NCBI GenBank assembly: GCA_963704815.1
Contig: CAVPHU010000002.1
Span: forward strand, 62,001 to 126,000
From: DATKWD01 sp963704815
GTDB lineage: Bacteria; Actinomycetota; Acidimicrobiia; Acidimicrobiales; Salinilacustritrichaceae
Length of the DNA stretch: 64,000 bases
Direction of reading: 5' to 3'
The notes beneath the pieces are model-generated. The model searched no databases. It worked only from the letters and a program-made list of their open reading frames with translations, and was not told the DNA's origin. The translations under genes and the position numbers were made by a program. Each line of letters opens with the position of its first letter. Position 1 is the stretch's first letter. Below are positions 1-9,500 of the stretch, one piece after another.

Positions 1-760
1 GCTTGCCCGCCCGATTGAGGGCCCAGCGGGCCCAGAGGAACGCGATCACGAACAGCGAGCCTCGCAGGAGCCAGGCCCACATCGTCGATGACCCGACGCC
101 TACCGCATCCGCCAGCGCGTCGGCGTCGCTGGCGGTGTCGCCCGGGCTTCCCTCGACGATCACGAGGGTCCGCCCGGCGCTGAAGGCATCGGTGAGCAGG
201 CCGACCGCCAGGATGCCGAGTCCGATCCGACGCGCTTGTTCGTAGCGGTCGGGGATGGCGGCGATCCCGGCGAACACGAGCGTGGTGATGCCCAGGAGGA
301 ACCACGTGAAGCGCTGCTCACCGTCGCTGACGAACGGAACCGTCGAATTGAACGGGACCCAGAACACCCAGACCAGCAGCGAGATCCCGGCAGCCACCGC
401 TGCGGTGATCCGGGTCGTCCGGCCGAAGAGGACCGCGGTCAACAGTGCGAGGCCGGCGAACAAGGTGGCCGGGTACCCTGATCCGGCCACGAGGAAGGTC
501 CTCCACCAGCTGTCCGACACCTCGGTGAACGTGACGCCGCCGCCCTCCTGAAACACGGTGACGCTGCTGACCCGCCCTGTCAGCAGATCCGCGAAGGTGG
601 CGTGTCCCGCCTCGTGCACACTCGTCCCGAGGGCGCCGATGACGCCCGCCACCCCACCACCGAGGTTGCCGAGCACCAGGGCGATGACGAAGACCAGCAC
701 GAGGGTCCGCTTGACCGAGGCCCGGTCGGGTCGACCATCGACAGGGAAGAAGTCGGCCAT
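1..760 (-). CDS. M50B-like membrane zinc metalloprotease, partial
   Basis: Integral membrane protein whose reading frame is open to the window edge, so the C-terminus is missing; about 253 residues are visible. I read it from the reverse strand, starting at the ATG at 760-758. A first hydrophobic segment (about residues 19-45) runs into HEAGH at residues 49-53, the HExxH zinc-binding motif, followed by a G-R-V and GGGVT pattern typical of the Peptidase_M50B family. Several further hydrophobic segments follow (about 85-105, 115-130, 145-160, 170-185). M50 proteases cleave within the membrane; the substrate cannot be told here, and M50B members are often uncharacterised. The gene is divergent from the small membrane protein at 886. 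Confident on fold, not on role. Confidence 0.75.
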   Translation of the reverse strand, partial: MADFFPVDGRPDRASVKRTLVLVFVIALVLGNLGGGVAGVIGALGTSVHEAGHATFADLLTGRVSSVTVFQEGGGVTFTEVSDSWWRTFLVAGSGYPATLFAGLALLTAVLFGRTTRITAAVAAGISLLVWVFWVPFNSTVPFVSDGEQRFTWFLLGITTLVFAGIAAIPDRYEQARRIGLGILAVGLLTDAFSAGRTLVIVEGSPGDTASDADALADAVGVGSSTMWAWLLRGSLFVIAFLWARWALNRAGK

Positions 761-885
761 GGCGACCCAGTCTGCCAGCGGTCCTGCGGGTTCAGTCTGC
801 GCCAGACCGAGCGATCGCGCCCAGGGCACGCGGCATCGGCCGCCGCGATGGCGGGATCGGCTGGTCGAGGCGGCAAGATGGCGGC

Positions 886-1062
886 ATGGACGTGCTGTTT
901 CTCGCCCACGAGGGAGGGTGGGACGAGGCCGCCATGGTGCTCGTTCCGCTGCTGTTCCTCGCGATGCTGCTTCGCGTCGCTCACGTACGCGCGTCGCGGC
1001 TCGACGACGTCGAACCCGACGGTGCCTCGACCCCCGAGTCGAGCGACGCGAGCGACTCCTGA
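886..1062 (+). CDS. small single-pass membrane protein, unknown function
   Basis: A 58-residue open frame (ATG 886, TGA 1060-1062) that ends 34 bases before the CoA-transferase start. It has an acidic N-terminus (HEGGWDEA), one hydrophobic segment at about residues 16-32 (MVLVPLLFLAMLLRV), then an Arg/His stretch and an acidic Ser/Asp-rich tail. This single-anchor layout with a charged cytoplasmic tail looks like a genuine small protein and not a shadow, because neither strand has another good gene here. I do not recognise a family and no function is proposed. Confidence 0.5.
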   Translation: MDVLFLAHEGGWDEAAMVLVPLLFLAMLLRVAHVRASRLDDVEPDGASTPESSDASDS

Positions 1063-1096
1063 GCCGGGCCGCGTCGGCTCACCTACGCTCCTCGCG

Positions 1097-2224
1097 GTGA
1101 AGCCACTCGAGGGGATTCGCATCGTCGAGGCAGGGCAGATGATCTCGGTTCCCTTCGCCACGATGCTGCTGGCCGAGCAGGGCGCCGAGGTGATCAAGGT
1201 CGAGGTGCCCGACGGGGTGGGGGATCGCATGCGCTTCCTCGGAACCCGCCGCAAGAAGATGGGCGCGCTGTTCCACGGAGCCAACCGCGGCAAGAAGTCG
1301 GTGGTGATCGACACCAAGACGCCCGACGGCCTCGTTGCGATGAAGAAGCTCATCGCCAGCGCCGATGTGTTCGTGCAGAACTTCCGCCCCGGCGCCGCCG
1401 AGCGAATGGGCATCGGCGAGACCGACGTGCGTGCCGACCACCCCGACCTCGTCTACGTGTCGGTGTCGGGGTTCGGTTCTAGTGGACCGAACGCCGGCGA
1501 GAAGGTCTACGACTACGTCATCCAGGCCATGACGGGCATGGCCGCGTTGCAGTCCGACGAGACGAACGAGCCCACCCTCATCCGGCAGTTCGTGATCGAC
1601 AAGGTGACGGCGCTGACGGTCGCCCAGGCCATCACCGCGGCGGTCCTCGGCCGTGAGCGGGGGATGGGTGGCCAGCACCTCGAGGTCTCGATGCTCGACA
1701 TCGGCCTGTGGTTCTTCTGGCCCGACGGCATGATGGACCGCGCCCTCCAAGGCGACGGCGTGACCCACGCTCCGCACTTCTCCGAGCTGTACGAGGTCCG
1801 CAAGACCACCGACGGCCACGTCGCCATCGTCGCGTCCGGGATGCGGACGTGGCCCCACCTCTCCGCGGCCTTCGGCCCGCAATGGCTGGATGACCCCCGC
1901 TTCGCCACCTTCGAGGCTCGAGAGGCGAACGCCGACGCGCTCGCAGCCGAGTTCGACCGGGCGATCGCACCGCTCACCACGTCCGAGGCGCTCGAACGCA
2001 TGCGCTCCAACGACGTGCCGGGCGCCGCCATCGCGTCGCTCGACGCCGTCCACCTCGACCCGCAGGTCATGCACAACGACAGCATCGTGGTCCACGACAA
2101 CGGCGCGGCCGGCTCGATCATGGAGGTCCGCCCGGCCGCCGCCTTCGCCGGCGCTCCACGCGAGATCCCCGGCCCGGCGCCCGAGTACGGACAGCACACC
2201 GACGAGGTGCTCGGTTCACTCTGA
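1097..2224 (+). CDS. class III CoA-transferase (CaiB/BaiF family)
   Basis: Transfers coenzyme A between an acyl-CoA donor and a carboxylic acid in the cytoplasm. 375 residues, the usual size of the family. Visible family blocks: EQGAEVIKVE near the N-terminus, NRGKKSVVIDTK, DVFVQNFRPG, YVSVSGFG and the segment VIDKVTALT around residue 160, whose Asp is the likely catalytic residue that forms the acyl-anhydride. The frame stays open upstream, but GTG 1097 is preferred because the family N-terminus (PLEGIRIVE) begins there and a TACGCT box lies at 1084-1089, 7 bases upstream, as in many leaderless genes of this window. Substrate unknown. The two following genes are separated by 32 and 61 bases and may be transcribed independently. 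Confidence 0.9.
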   Translation: MKPLEGIRIVEAGQMISVPFATMLLAEQGAEVIKVEVPDGVGDRMRFLGTRRKKMGALFHGANRGKKSVVIDTKTPDGLVAMKKLIASADVFVQNFRPGAAERMGIGETDVRADHPDLVYVSVSGFGSSGPNAGEKVYDYVIQAMTGMAALQSDETNEPTLIRQFVIDKVTALTVAQAITAAVLGRERGMGGQHLEVSMLDIGLWFFWPDGMMDRALQGDGVTHAPHFSELYEVRKTTDGHVAIVASGMRTWPHLSAAFGPQWLDDPRFATFEAREANADALAAEFDRAIAPLTTSEALERMRSNDVPGAAIASLDAVHLDPQVMHNDSIVVHDNGAAGSIMEVRPAAAFAGAPREIPGPAPEYGQHTDEVLGSL

Positions 2225-2256
2225 CGCCCCGTCGCGCCGAGTGGCAAGCTGGCCCC

Positions 2257-2697
2257 ATGAGCACGATGGATCCCGATCGATTCCGCGACTACGTGGCCGA
2301 TCACGTCCGCCGCTACCTCGAGACCGACGGTGAGGACGGCGCGATCTGGAACGGGTTGCCGTGCGTGGTCCTCACGACGGTCGGCGCCAAGTCGGGAGAG
2401 ACCCGCTTCACCCCGATCATCCGAGTGCCGGTGCCCGACAGCGAGGACTGGATCGCCGTCGGCTCGATGGGCGGCGCTCCCAAGAGCCCGTCGTGGGTGT
2501 TCAACATGCGAGCCGACCCCGAGGCGGTGACGCTCCAGGACAGAGCGACCAAGCGCACCTACCGGGCCACCGAGACCGACGGCGCCGAACGGGCCCGGCT
2601 CTGGGACATCGCCGTGGGCATCTACCCCGAGTACGCCGAGTACCAGGCCAAGACCTCACGCACGATCCCGGTGTTCCGCCTGACCCCGACCGACTGA
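2257..2697 (+). CDS. F420-type nitroreductase family protein (Ddn-like)
   Basis: 146-residue protein of the deazaflavin-dependent nitroreductase (split beta-barrel) family. The block TVGAKSGETRFTPIIRV followed by a glycine-rich GSMGGAPKSPSWVFNMRADP is characteristic: in Mycobacterium Ddn these segments bind coenzyme F420. Family members reduce quinones, nitro compounds or other electrophiles with F420H2; the natural substrate is not predictable. Its presence implies that the organism makes F420. It starts at ATG 2257, with a CAAGCT element 6 bases before it resembling the leaderless minus-10 boxes found elsewhere here, but with one mismatch. Confidence 0.85.
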   Translation: MSTMDPDRFRDYVADHVRRYLETDGEDGAIWNGLPCVVLTTVGAKSGETRFTPIIRVPVPDSEDWIAVGSMGGAPKSPSWVFNMRADPEAVTLQDRATKRTYRATETDGAERARLWDIAVGIYPEYAEYQAKTSRTIPVFRLTPTD

Positions 2698-2758
2698 CCC
2701 GACCGGCTGACTGCGCCGCCCCGCCGTCGCTGGTCGCGCACCCGAGTACGTTCGGACC

Positions 2759-3658
2759 ATGCCGCTCGACCCGGGTGCCCGAGAGCTGGTCTCCCATCTC
2801 TACGGCGCCACCATCGCTCAGGTGATGTCGGGCGAGGTGGCCCCGCCCGAACCCGTGGTGCCGCGCCGACTCGGCGTGAAGATCAGCGAGGTCGAGCTCG
2901 GTGGGGTGCCCTGCCGGCTCTACCGGTCGGTCGACGCGCCGCCGTCGTGTCCCGCACTGGTGTGGGCGCATGGCGGTGCGTGGGTGGCCGGCAACCTCGA
3001 CATGCCCGAGGCCCATGCGGTCGCCCAGCAGGTGGCCTCCGAACTGACCGGAGCAGTCATCTCGGTCGACTACCGGCTCGCCCCTGATGCCACCCACCCC
3101 GATGCGCGCGACGACCTCATCACCGCGTTCCACGCGGCAATCGATGCGCTCGACGTCGATCACGAGCGCGTTGCGCTCGGTGGGGCGTCGGCCGGCGGCA
3201 ACCTGGCCGCAGCCGCGGCCATCGCAATGCGCGACGACGACTTCCCGAAGCCGCAGGCGCTGTTGCTCGCCTACCCGGCGACCGATCCGATCGACGGGCC
3301 GTATCCGACCGGCGATCGGCCCGAGGAGGTTCCCGAGACGCTCTGGCTGACCCAGCCGCTGACCGCGCTCGGGTTCGTGGTCTACGCCGGGGATCCGGTG
3401 CCCGACGAGGCCGTGCCCCACCGCTGCGACCTCGCCGGACTGCCGCCGACATTGGTCACGACCGCCGAGTACGACGCCCTGTCCGATCAGGCCATCCGTT
3501 TCGTCGAGTTGGCCACCGCCGCCGGGGTCGAGGTCACCCATCACCACGAGCCGTCGTTCCTTCACGGCTATCTCAACATGGTCAGCCAGCTGGCGACGGC
3601 GGACGAAGCCCTGACCCGTCACGTTCGCTGGCTGCGAGGCGTGCTCGACCCGACCTGA
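2759..3658 (+). CDS. alpha/beta hydrolase, HSL-like esterase
   Basis: 299-residue cytoplasmic esterase or lipase-like hydrolase of the hormone-sensitive-lipase group (alpha/beta hydrolase fold-3). The oxyanion-hole motif HGGAWVAGN is present (near residue 75), the nucleophile elbow is GGASAGGN with catalytic Ser near residue 144, and a C-terminal ATLVTTAEYDALSD and FLHGY supply the expected Asp and His. Hydrolyses carboxylic esters; substrate unknown. TACGTT lies at 2747-2752, 6 bases before the ATG, suggesting a leaderless transcript of its own. The gene is followed by the palindromic repeat at 3664. Confidence 0.88.
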   Translation: MPLDPGARELVSHLYGATIAQVMSGEVAPPEPVVPRRLGVKISEVELGGVPCRLYRSVDAPPSCPALVWAHGGAWVAGNLDMPEAHAVAQQVASELTGAVISVDYRLAPDATHPDARDDLITAFHAAIDALDVDHERVALGGASAGGNLAAAAAIAMRDDDFPKPQALLLAYPATDPIDGPYPTGDRPEEVPETLWLTQPLTALGFVVYAGDPVPDEAVPHRCDLAGLPPTLVTTAEYDALSDQAIRFVELATAAGVEVTHHHEPSFLHGYLNMVSQLATADEALTRHVRWLRGVLDPT

Positions 3659-3663
3659 GCCCG

Positions 3664-3772
3664 AACTTCCCGGTCGGGTGTGCGGTTTGCGGCCAGTCGG
3701 CCGGGAAGTTGGGCGGGTCACCGGCAACTCCCCGGTCAGGTGTGCGGTTCGCGGCCGCTCGACCGGGAAGTT
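3664..3772. repeat. two tandem copies of a palindromic REP-like element
   Basis: Two 47-base units at 3664-3710 and 3726-3772, about 90 percent alike, separated by 15 bases. Each begins AACT(T/C)CCCGGTC and ends CCGGGAAGTT, so each unit folds into a stem of 12-13 pairs around a conserved centre GGTGTGCGGTT(T/C)GCGGCC. The element sits exactly between two convergent genes (3658 and 3780), where it could end transcription from both sides. No poly-T tract follows. No further copy was noticed in the window. Confidence 0.8.
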
Positions 3773-3779
3773 GCTCCGT

Positions 3780-4190
3780 TCACGCCGCAACGGCCACCTG
3801 ACCCTGGGTGGCCCGGGTTCGGAACCACAGCTGGAGGCACGCGAAATCGAGCACCATCAGCCCGATGAGGGCGGCCAGGACGTTGCCGCCAGTTGACAGC
3901 GTGCCCGACGCCACGACCACGACCGTCGCCGCGACCCAGGCCACGTCGCCCATCGAGATCAGCGGCGTGAGCTGCACGGCTCGTTCCGTCGTGCTCGAGG
4001 CGTGGACCACGAGCGCGGCGAACACGATCAGCCCGGCCGAGACGGCGGCGGTGAGCACGACGTGGTCGACCCCCATCCAGTCCGACAGGAATCCGGCGGC
4101 CACCAGTCCGATCAGGCCACCGAGGCCCGAGGTCGTCGCGTTGGCCTTCAGGACCAGTTGCAGTCGTTCGATGTCGGTTCGTTCGGTCAT
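3780..4190 (-). CDS. small integral membrane protein, four predicted helices
   Basis: 136-residue hydrophobic protein beginning MTERTDIERLQ at ATG 4190. After a short polar N-terminus it has four hydrophobic segments (about 17-38, 43-62, 78-95 and 100-122) and a short positively charged end. The frame continues upstream but there it is only the opposite-frame shadow of the acyl-CoA dehydrogenase gene, so the ATG at 4190 is the sensible start. It lies 58 bases downstream of that dehydrogenase on the same strand and could be co-transcribed. No recognised family; no function proposed. Confidence 0.65.
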   Translation of the reverse strand: MTERTDIERLQLVLKANATTSGLGGLIGLVAAGFLSDWMGVDHVVLTAAVSAGLIVFAALVVHASSTTERAVQLTPLISMGDVAWVAATVVVVASGTLSTGGNVLAALIGLMVLDFACLQLWFRTRATQGQVAVAA

Positions 4191-4248
4191 GAACCGATCC
4201 TGCGGGACCGAACGACCGAAGGCGATGACCTCCGGGGTAAGGAGCCGA

Positions 4249-5424
4249 CTACACGCCCCCGCTTCGGAGCTGGTCGAAGATGATGTTGCGACGGATCTCG
4301 CTCGTGCCTGCTCCGATCTCGAGGAGCTTGGTGGCGCGGTAGAGCCGGTTGATCTCCATCTCCCACATGTAGCCGTAGCCCCCGTGGAGCTGGACGGCAG
4401 CGTCCGCGATCCGGGTGAACGACTCGGCGGAGTAGAGGATGGCGGCGGCCGAATGGGCATGGATGTCGCCGCGTACCGCACCGCCGGCCTCGAGTTCCTG
4501 ACACATCTCGAGGACGCGGTAGCAGTAGGTGCGGCCGATCTCGAGCTCGACCCACATGTCGGCCAGCTTGTGCTGGAGGGCCTGGAAGTCGGCGATCGGT
4601 CGGTCGAACTGCTCGCGATCGTCGGCGTACTCGAGCGACAGCTCGAGGCAGCGCTCCGACATGCCGATCGGGCCCAGGGCCAGGAACGCCCGCTCGATGT
4701 CGAGCCCACTCATCACGACGGCGACCCCGTTGTTCTCCTCGCCCAACAGGTTCTCGGCCGGAACCCGGCAGTCGTCGAACACCAGCTCGCCGGTCTGGCT
4801 GCCGCGGAAGCCCTGCTTGATCATCTTCTGGGCGACGGCGAACCCTGGCGTGTCGGTCTCGAGGATGAATGCCGAGATGCCGCGGGCCCGGGCCGCCAGA
4901 TCGGTCTTGGCGTAGACGAGCACCACGTCGGCGATCGGGCCGTTGGTGATGAAGATCTTGCGGCCGTTGAGGACGTACTCGTCGCCGTCACGCGTCGCCG
5001 TCGTCGCCATCGAGCCGAGTGCGTCGGACCCGGCTCCCGGCTCGGTGAGCCCGAGGGCGCCGACGAGTGTGCCGTCGCACAGCCCGGGCAGGTACTTCCG
5101 GCGCTGCGCCTCGGTGCCGTTGGCGTGGATGTTGTTGACGCAGAGGTTGTCGTGGGCTCCCCAGCTGAGTCCGACGCCCGGGTTGTACTTGTGCATCGCC
5201 TCGCACACCAGACCGGCGTCGAGCAGGCTCATGCCCTGGCCGCCGTACTCCTCGGGCACGGTGAGCCCCAGGTAGCCCTGCTGCCCGAGCATCTCGAACA
5301 GGCCGACGGGCCACGACTCGTGGTCGTCCATCTCGCCTGCCAGCGGGGCGATCTTGTCCTTGCAGAACCGATCGGCCTCGGCTCGGATCTGCTGCTGGAG
5401 TTCGGTCAGGGCGAACACGCTCAC
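4249..5424 (-). CDS. acyl-CoA dehydrogenase
   Basis: FAD-dependent acyl-CoA dehydrogenase, 391 residues, catalysing alpha,beta-oxidation of an acyl-CoA thioester. Family landmarks: YLGLTVPEEYGGQG, ALGLTEPGAGSDALG (flavin and substrate binding), the active-site region LHGGYGYMWEMEINRLYRATKLLEIGAGTSEI near the C-terminus. The YMWEME segment carries a Glu at the position of the catalytic base in the isovaleryl/short-chain type. GTG 5424 is taken as start (SVFALTELQQQIRAEADRF follows); the ATG further upstream at 5440 is out of frame. Divergent from the DUF2461 gene. Substrate chain length cannot be set from sequence alone. Confidence 0.9.
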   Translation of the reverse strand: MSVFALTELQQQIRAEADRFCKDKIAPLAGEMDDHESWPVGLFEMLGQQGYLGLTVPEEYGGQGMSLLDAGLVCEAMHKYNPGVGLSWGAHDNLCVNNIHANGTEAQRRKYLPGLCDGTLVGALGLTEPGAGSDALGSMATTATRDGDEYVLNGRKIFITNGPIADVVLVYAKTDLAARARGISAFILETDTPGFAVAQKMIKQGFRGSQTGELVFDDCRVPAENLLGEENNGVAVVMSGLDIERAFLALGPIGMSERCLELSLEYADDREQFDRPIADFQALQHKLADMWVELEIGRTYCYRVLEMCQELEAGGAVRGDIHAHSAAAILYSAESFTRIADAAVQLHGGYGYMWEMEINRLYRATKLLEIGAGTSEIRRNIIFDQLRSGGV

Positions 5425-5499
5425 CGCAGAAGTCTCGCATGCCAGGAAGTTGTACGGCGGTGTCGAGATCGGCGCCACCCGTTCGTCGGGTGAGCGAAG

Positions 5500-6204
5500 A
5501 TGACCGACGACGAAAGGACTGTGGTGTCCGAATTCGAGGGATACGAGGACGGGGTGTTGGACCTGCTGGCCGAGATGCCCGGCTGGACCCGCGACGACTA
5601 CGCCTCTCGCAAACCCGAGCTCAACGGGCTGCTGATCGACCCGAGCAGGGCCTTCGTCGAGGCCATGATTCCCGAGCTCCACGACAAGGTCTCGGCCGGG
5701 CTCACCGGGACGCCGAGGATCAACGGCTCGATCAGCCCGATGAACAACGACGTGCGCTTCTCCAAGGGCAAGGACCTCTACAAGGACCACGTGCTCATGT
5801 GGTTCTGGGAGGGCGAATCGAAGAAGACCGGAGCGAAGGTCGCCGTGCGCATTCACCCCGAAGGGATCGGCTTCGGCATCGGCATGCCGTTCGCTCCCGA
5901 GCAACTCGACCGGTGGCGGGCGGCCATCGACGACGAAGCCACCGGAGCACCGTTCGCCGAGGCCGTGGCCCGCCTCGAGGCACGGGCCGACACCGGGATG
6001 ATGGGCGAGGCACTCAAACGGGTTCCCGCGCCGTACGACCCCGGTCACCCGAGAGGCGACCTCCTTCGCCGCAAGGGGTTCCAGATCCACTGGCAGGAGG
6101 ATCTGCCGAGGGCGTTCACGTCCGCCGGTCTCGTCGGTTGGTGCGGTGACCACCTCGCCACCGGCGCCGACATCCATCACTTCTTCGTCGGGTACATCGC
6201 ATGA
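5500..6204 (+). CDS. DUF2461 family protein
   Basis: 234-residue protein of the TIGR02453/DUF2461 family, function unknown. Diagnostic features are the block MNNDVRFSKGKDLYKDH followed by a beta-rich centre (VAVRIHPEGIGFGIGM) and a C-terminal basic segment with LLRRKGFQIHW. Members are widespread cytoplasmic proteins with no established reaction. ATG 5500 was chosen; a GTG in frame at 5521 is possible because the conserved part begins only at EFEGYEDGVLD. The stop is 16 bases before the next, frameshifted, gene, so the two probably share a transcript. Confidence 0.75.
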   Translation: MTDDERTVVSEFEGYEDGVLDLLAEMPGWTRDDYASRKPELNGLLIDPSRAFVEAMIPELHDKVSAGLTGTPRINGSISPMNNDVRFSKGKDLYKDHVLMWFWEGESKKTGAKVAVRIHPEGIGFGIGMPFAPEQLDRWRAAIDDEATGAPFAEAVARLEARADTGMMGEALKRVPAPYDPGHPRGDLLRRKGFQIHWQEDLPRAFTSAGLVGWCGDHLATGADIHHFFVGYIA

Positions 6205-6220
6205 CATCGGAGGGGACACC

Positions 6221-6545
6221 ATGACCAAGCAGAACGTCGATCCCGAGCGGTTCTGGGATGCGGTCGAACCGTTTCTGGCTGAGGACGGGGTCGAGGAAGG
6301 CACCCTGATGGGATTCGCCTGCGTCCAGCGTGCGCGGTGAGTTCTTCGCCATGCCGAAGCACGACACCGGGCAACTGGTGTGCAAGCTGCCGGCCGAGCG
6401 GGTCGCCCAACTGGTGGCTGACGGCACGGGGCAACCGTTCGGTCCCGGTGACAAGGTGTTCAAGGAGTGGGTGCTGATCGACTTCGCCCACGAGCACCGA
6501 TGGCACGACCTGGCCGGCGAGGCCAAGGCGTTCGTGTCGGGCTGA
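6221..6545 (+). pseudogene. TfoX/MmcQ-like small protein, frameshifted
   Basis: Two overlapping frames together give one small protein of about 105 residues. 6221-6340 encodes the N-terminal part ending GTLMGFACV, and 6330-6545 continues with RGEFFAM, LVCKLPAERVAQLV, GTGQPFGPG and KEWVLIDF. These blocks match, in order, the small TfoX-N/MmcQ-like family (GxMMG, VFAM, VVKLPxxRV, GTGxxFxPG, KEWV). One extra base around 6330-6335 separates them, so the gene is either broken or carries a sequence error. A good ribosome site (GGAGGGG at about 6209-6215) precedes ATG 6221. Its 3' end overlaps the convergent cyclase frame by 86 bases. Confidence 0.65.
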
Positions 6546-9500
6546 GGGGGTCAGGGTCCGGTCGCATCGTCGGCCGGGCCGGGCCGGGCCGGGCGGGGGC
6601 GGGTGGTGACATGTCGGCGCCCGCCGGCCCCGGTTCGTCGGGATCGACGGGCCAGATGAGTCGAGCGCGTGTGAGCACCCGCTCGGCCCGGTTCCGGGTG
6701 TCCACCAGCTCTCCGTCGCCCACGAGGTCGAGCGCCTCGGAGGCGAGGCGCCGAGCGTCGTCGGGTCGATCCTGGTCGAGGCAGAACTCGGCGTGGTCGA
6801 CCCGGGCACGTGCCTGGTGTGCGGTCGCTCCGAAGGTGTCGTGCGTCTGGTGCGCCCGTACGAACAGATCCTCGGCCTCGGTCGGGTGCCCCGCCGCAGC
6901 GTGCAGTCGGGCGATCCACCACGTGACTGCCCCGGGCGCGAAACAACCGGTCACCATCTGGGTCACCTCGGCTTCCTCGAGGCCATCGAGCAGTGGGAGC
7001 AGCTCGCGTGCCGCCTCGGCGTGGTTCAGCACCGACGCCGCATCGGCGAAGCAGCAAACCGTGATGAAGTAGCCGGGATCGTCGGCGACGTCGTCGAAGG
7101 GGCGGAACCGTTCGAGTTCGGCGAGCGCCAGGTCGGTTGCACCAGCCAAGGCCAGGCCGGACGCCTTGATCGCCGCCGCCGGTCCGGGCGCGACGTCGGA
7201 GTGCAGCGCCTCGAGGATCGGGAGCAGCTCGGGCAGTGTGCCTCGTTCGCGCGCCGTGCTGAACCCGGTCAGCGAGCGGTACGACTCGGCCGAGTCGTCG
7301 GTCTGCGCGGTCGACACCTCGACGAGCCGGTCGGCGGCAGCGTCCATGGCGTCGAGCCGTCCGAACATCTGACCGTCGATGATCTCGAGGATCTGGAGCA
7401 TGCTCTCGATCGAGGTGGGGAGTTGGCCGCTCACCATCGCTCGGGCGGCACGCAACTCGTCGCGGGAGCGGTCGTAGGCGGCTCGATCGTGGTCGGTGAT
7501 CGCCGTGGTGCACCGTCCGAAGCCGTTCATCAGGCCGGCGGCGGTGTCACCGGCCGCTTCGATGCGGACCCGTGCCGCCTCGACCACGTCGCGGATGTCG
7601 GCTCGCCGCCGGTGGGTGGGCGGAATCAGCATCCCGAGGTGGCCGATGGCCCGTCCGAGCCAGTCGAGCGGAACGTCATGGCTGTCGATGATCCGGATCG
7701 CCTCGTCGATCGCGGCCATGCGTCCTTCGTCGTCACCGGCGAACAACTCCTGCTCGGCCTTGGCGAGCAGGAGCTGGAGCCGGGTCAGGTGGTCGTCGCC
7801 GTCGACGAGTGTCTGCGCGGCATCGATGATCGCCAGCCGATCGGTGTCGACCGGGACACCACGCGTCCATGCCGTCCGGGGATTGATCATCAGCGCCCTG
7901 GCGGCGAGTGAGGCATCGCCGACGGTGAGCGCGGCGCGCGCACCGCCGAGGAGGTCGTCCTCGAAGGCCGCATCGCCGAGTTGCATGCGGGCCTCGGCCC
8001 GACACACGAGGAGCTCGGCTCGGGTGGCGGGATCGGGATCGTCAGGATCGAGCAGGTCGAAGCCCGACTCGAACCATCGCAGCGCGTCGTCGGGCGCCGC
8101 CTGAGCCAGATTTCGCAGCCCGGCGACCACCGCCCACCGGATCGCGGTCGTCGGGTCGGGGTCGGCCGTCTCGGCCCAGTGATGAGCCAGTTGCGGCGCG
8201 ATGTCGTCGAGGTGCCCGGCGTGGAGGTCTTCGAGGGCGAGGGCGGCCTTGCGGTGGAGCCGCGCCCGCCGCGTCGTGGACAGCTCCTCCTCGAGGGTCG
8301 TGCGGACCAGCGCGTGTGCGAAGCGGTAGTGGTCGACACCGTCGTCGAGGACGAGGTTGGCCGCGGCAGCCTCGTCGAGTGCGTCGAGGACCGAGTCGAT
8401 GTCGACGTCGACCAACTGCGTCACCACGTCGACCTCGAACTCGTGCCCCACGATCGCGGCCGCCGCGAGCACCCGTCCTGCGTCGTCGGACAACCGGTTG
8501 AGGCGGCGACCGACCACCTCTCGAATGCCTTCGGGGATGCCGACCTGGTCGAGTCCGAGATCGCTGGTCCACACCCCATCGCGCTGGACGATCGCCCCGC
8601 TCTCGGCCAGGTGGCGCAGCACCTCGCCGACGAAGAACGGGTTGCCTGCGGTCTCGGAATGGACGGCGGCGGCCAACGCGGCGCCGGCCTCGTCGAGCGT
8701 GTGGCCGGCGGCTCGTTCGAGGAAGGCCTCGACACCCCCGGCGTTCAATCCGACGAGATCGAGCCGGCTGACCGAATCGCGGCGTCGGAAGTCCGCCAAC
8801 ATCGCCGAGAGTGGGTGCGAGCGATCGAGATCGGTGTCGCGGTAGGTGCCCACGACGAGCAACGGCGAGTCGGAGCACACTTCGACGAGGTGACGAAGGG
8901 CAGCCAAGGTCGGGCCCTCGGCCCAGTGCAGGTCGTCGAGCACCAGCAGGACAGGCACCTCTGTTGAGATGGTCGCGACGGCGCCGGCGATGGCGTCGAG
9001 CACCTGGAACCGTTCGAACTCGGGGTCGCCGGCGATCGTCTCGGGGACCTCGGTCAAGACCGTGTCGAGGTCGGGCAGGAGGCGTCGCAGTTCGCCAGCT
9101 CGCGGTCCGAGGACGTCGACGGCCGGTCGGCCGGCAAGATCGCGGCACACCTGGGCGAGGGCATCGACGAAAGGCCGGTAGGCGACGTGCACGTGCTCGT
9201 CGCACCGGCCGGCCATGACCACCACGTCGTCCTCCATCGCCCGACGGGCGAGCTCGGACACCAGGCGCGTCTTGCCGATACCGGGTTCGCCCGAGACGAG
9301 CACGACTCCGGGGACGCCGGTCACCGCGGTCTTCCACGCCGAGAGCAGCGTCTCGAACTCCTGGTCGCGTCCGGCGAACTCGAAGCTGCCCTCGGTGGTC
9401 AGCACGCGGGGGAGCTTCGATGGCCTGGGTGCCGCAGCGACCGGCGCCCAGCCGACCTCGAGCGCGGCCACGCGGCCTTCGATGCCCTTCAGTTCGAGGT

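Noticed and set aside
602..1096. Upstream extension of the CoA-transferase frame to 602
   Set aside because: That part overlaps the M50-like and small membrane genes, has shadow-like composition and lacks family similarity; GTG 1097 has an upstream TACGCT box.
4249..6303. Long 684-residue minus-strand frame
   Set aside because: Only the part below 5424 is dehydrogenase; the remainder is antisense to the DUF2461 gene.
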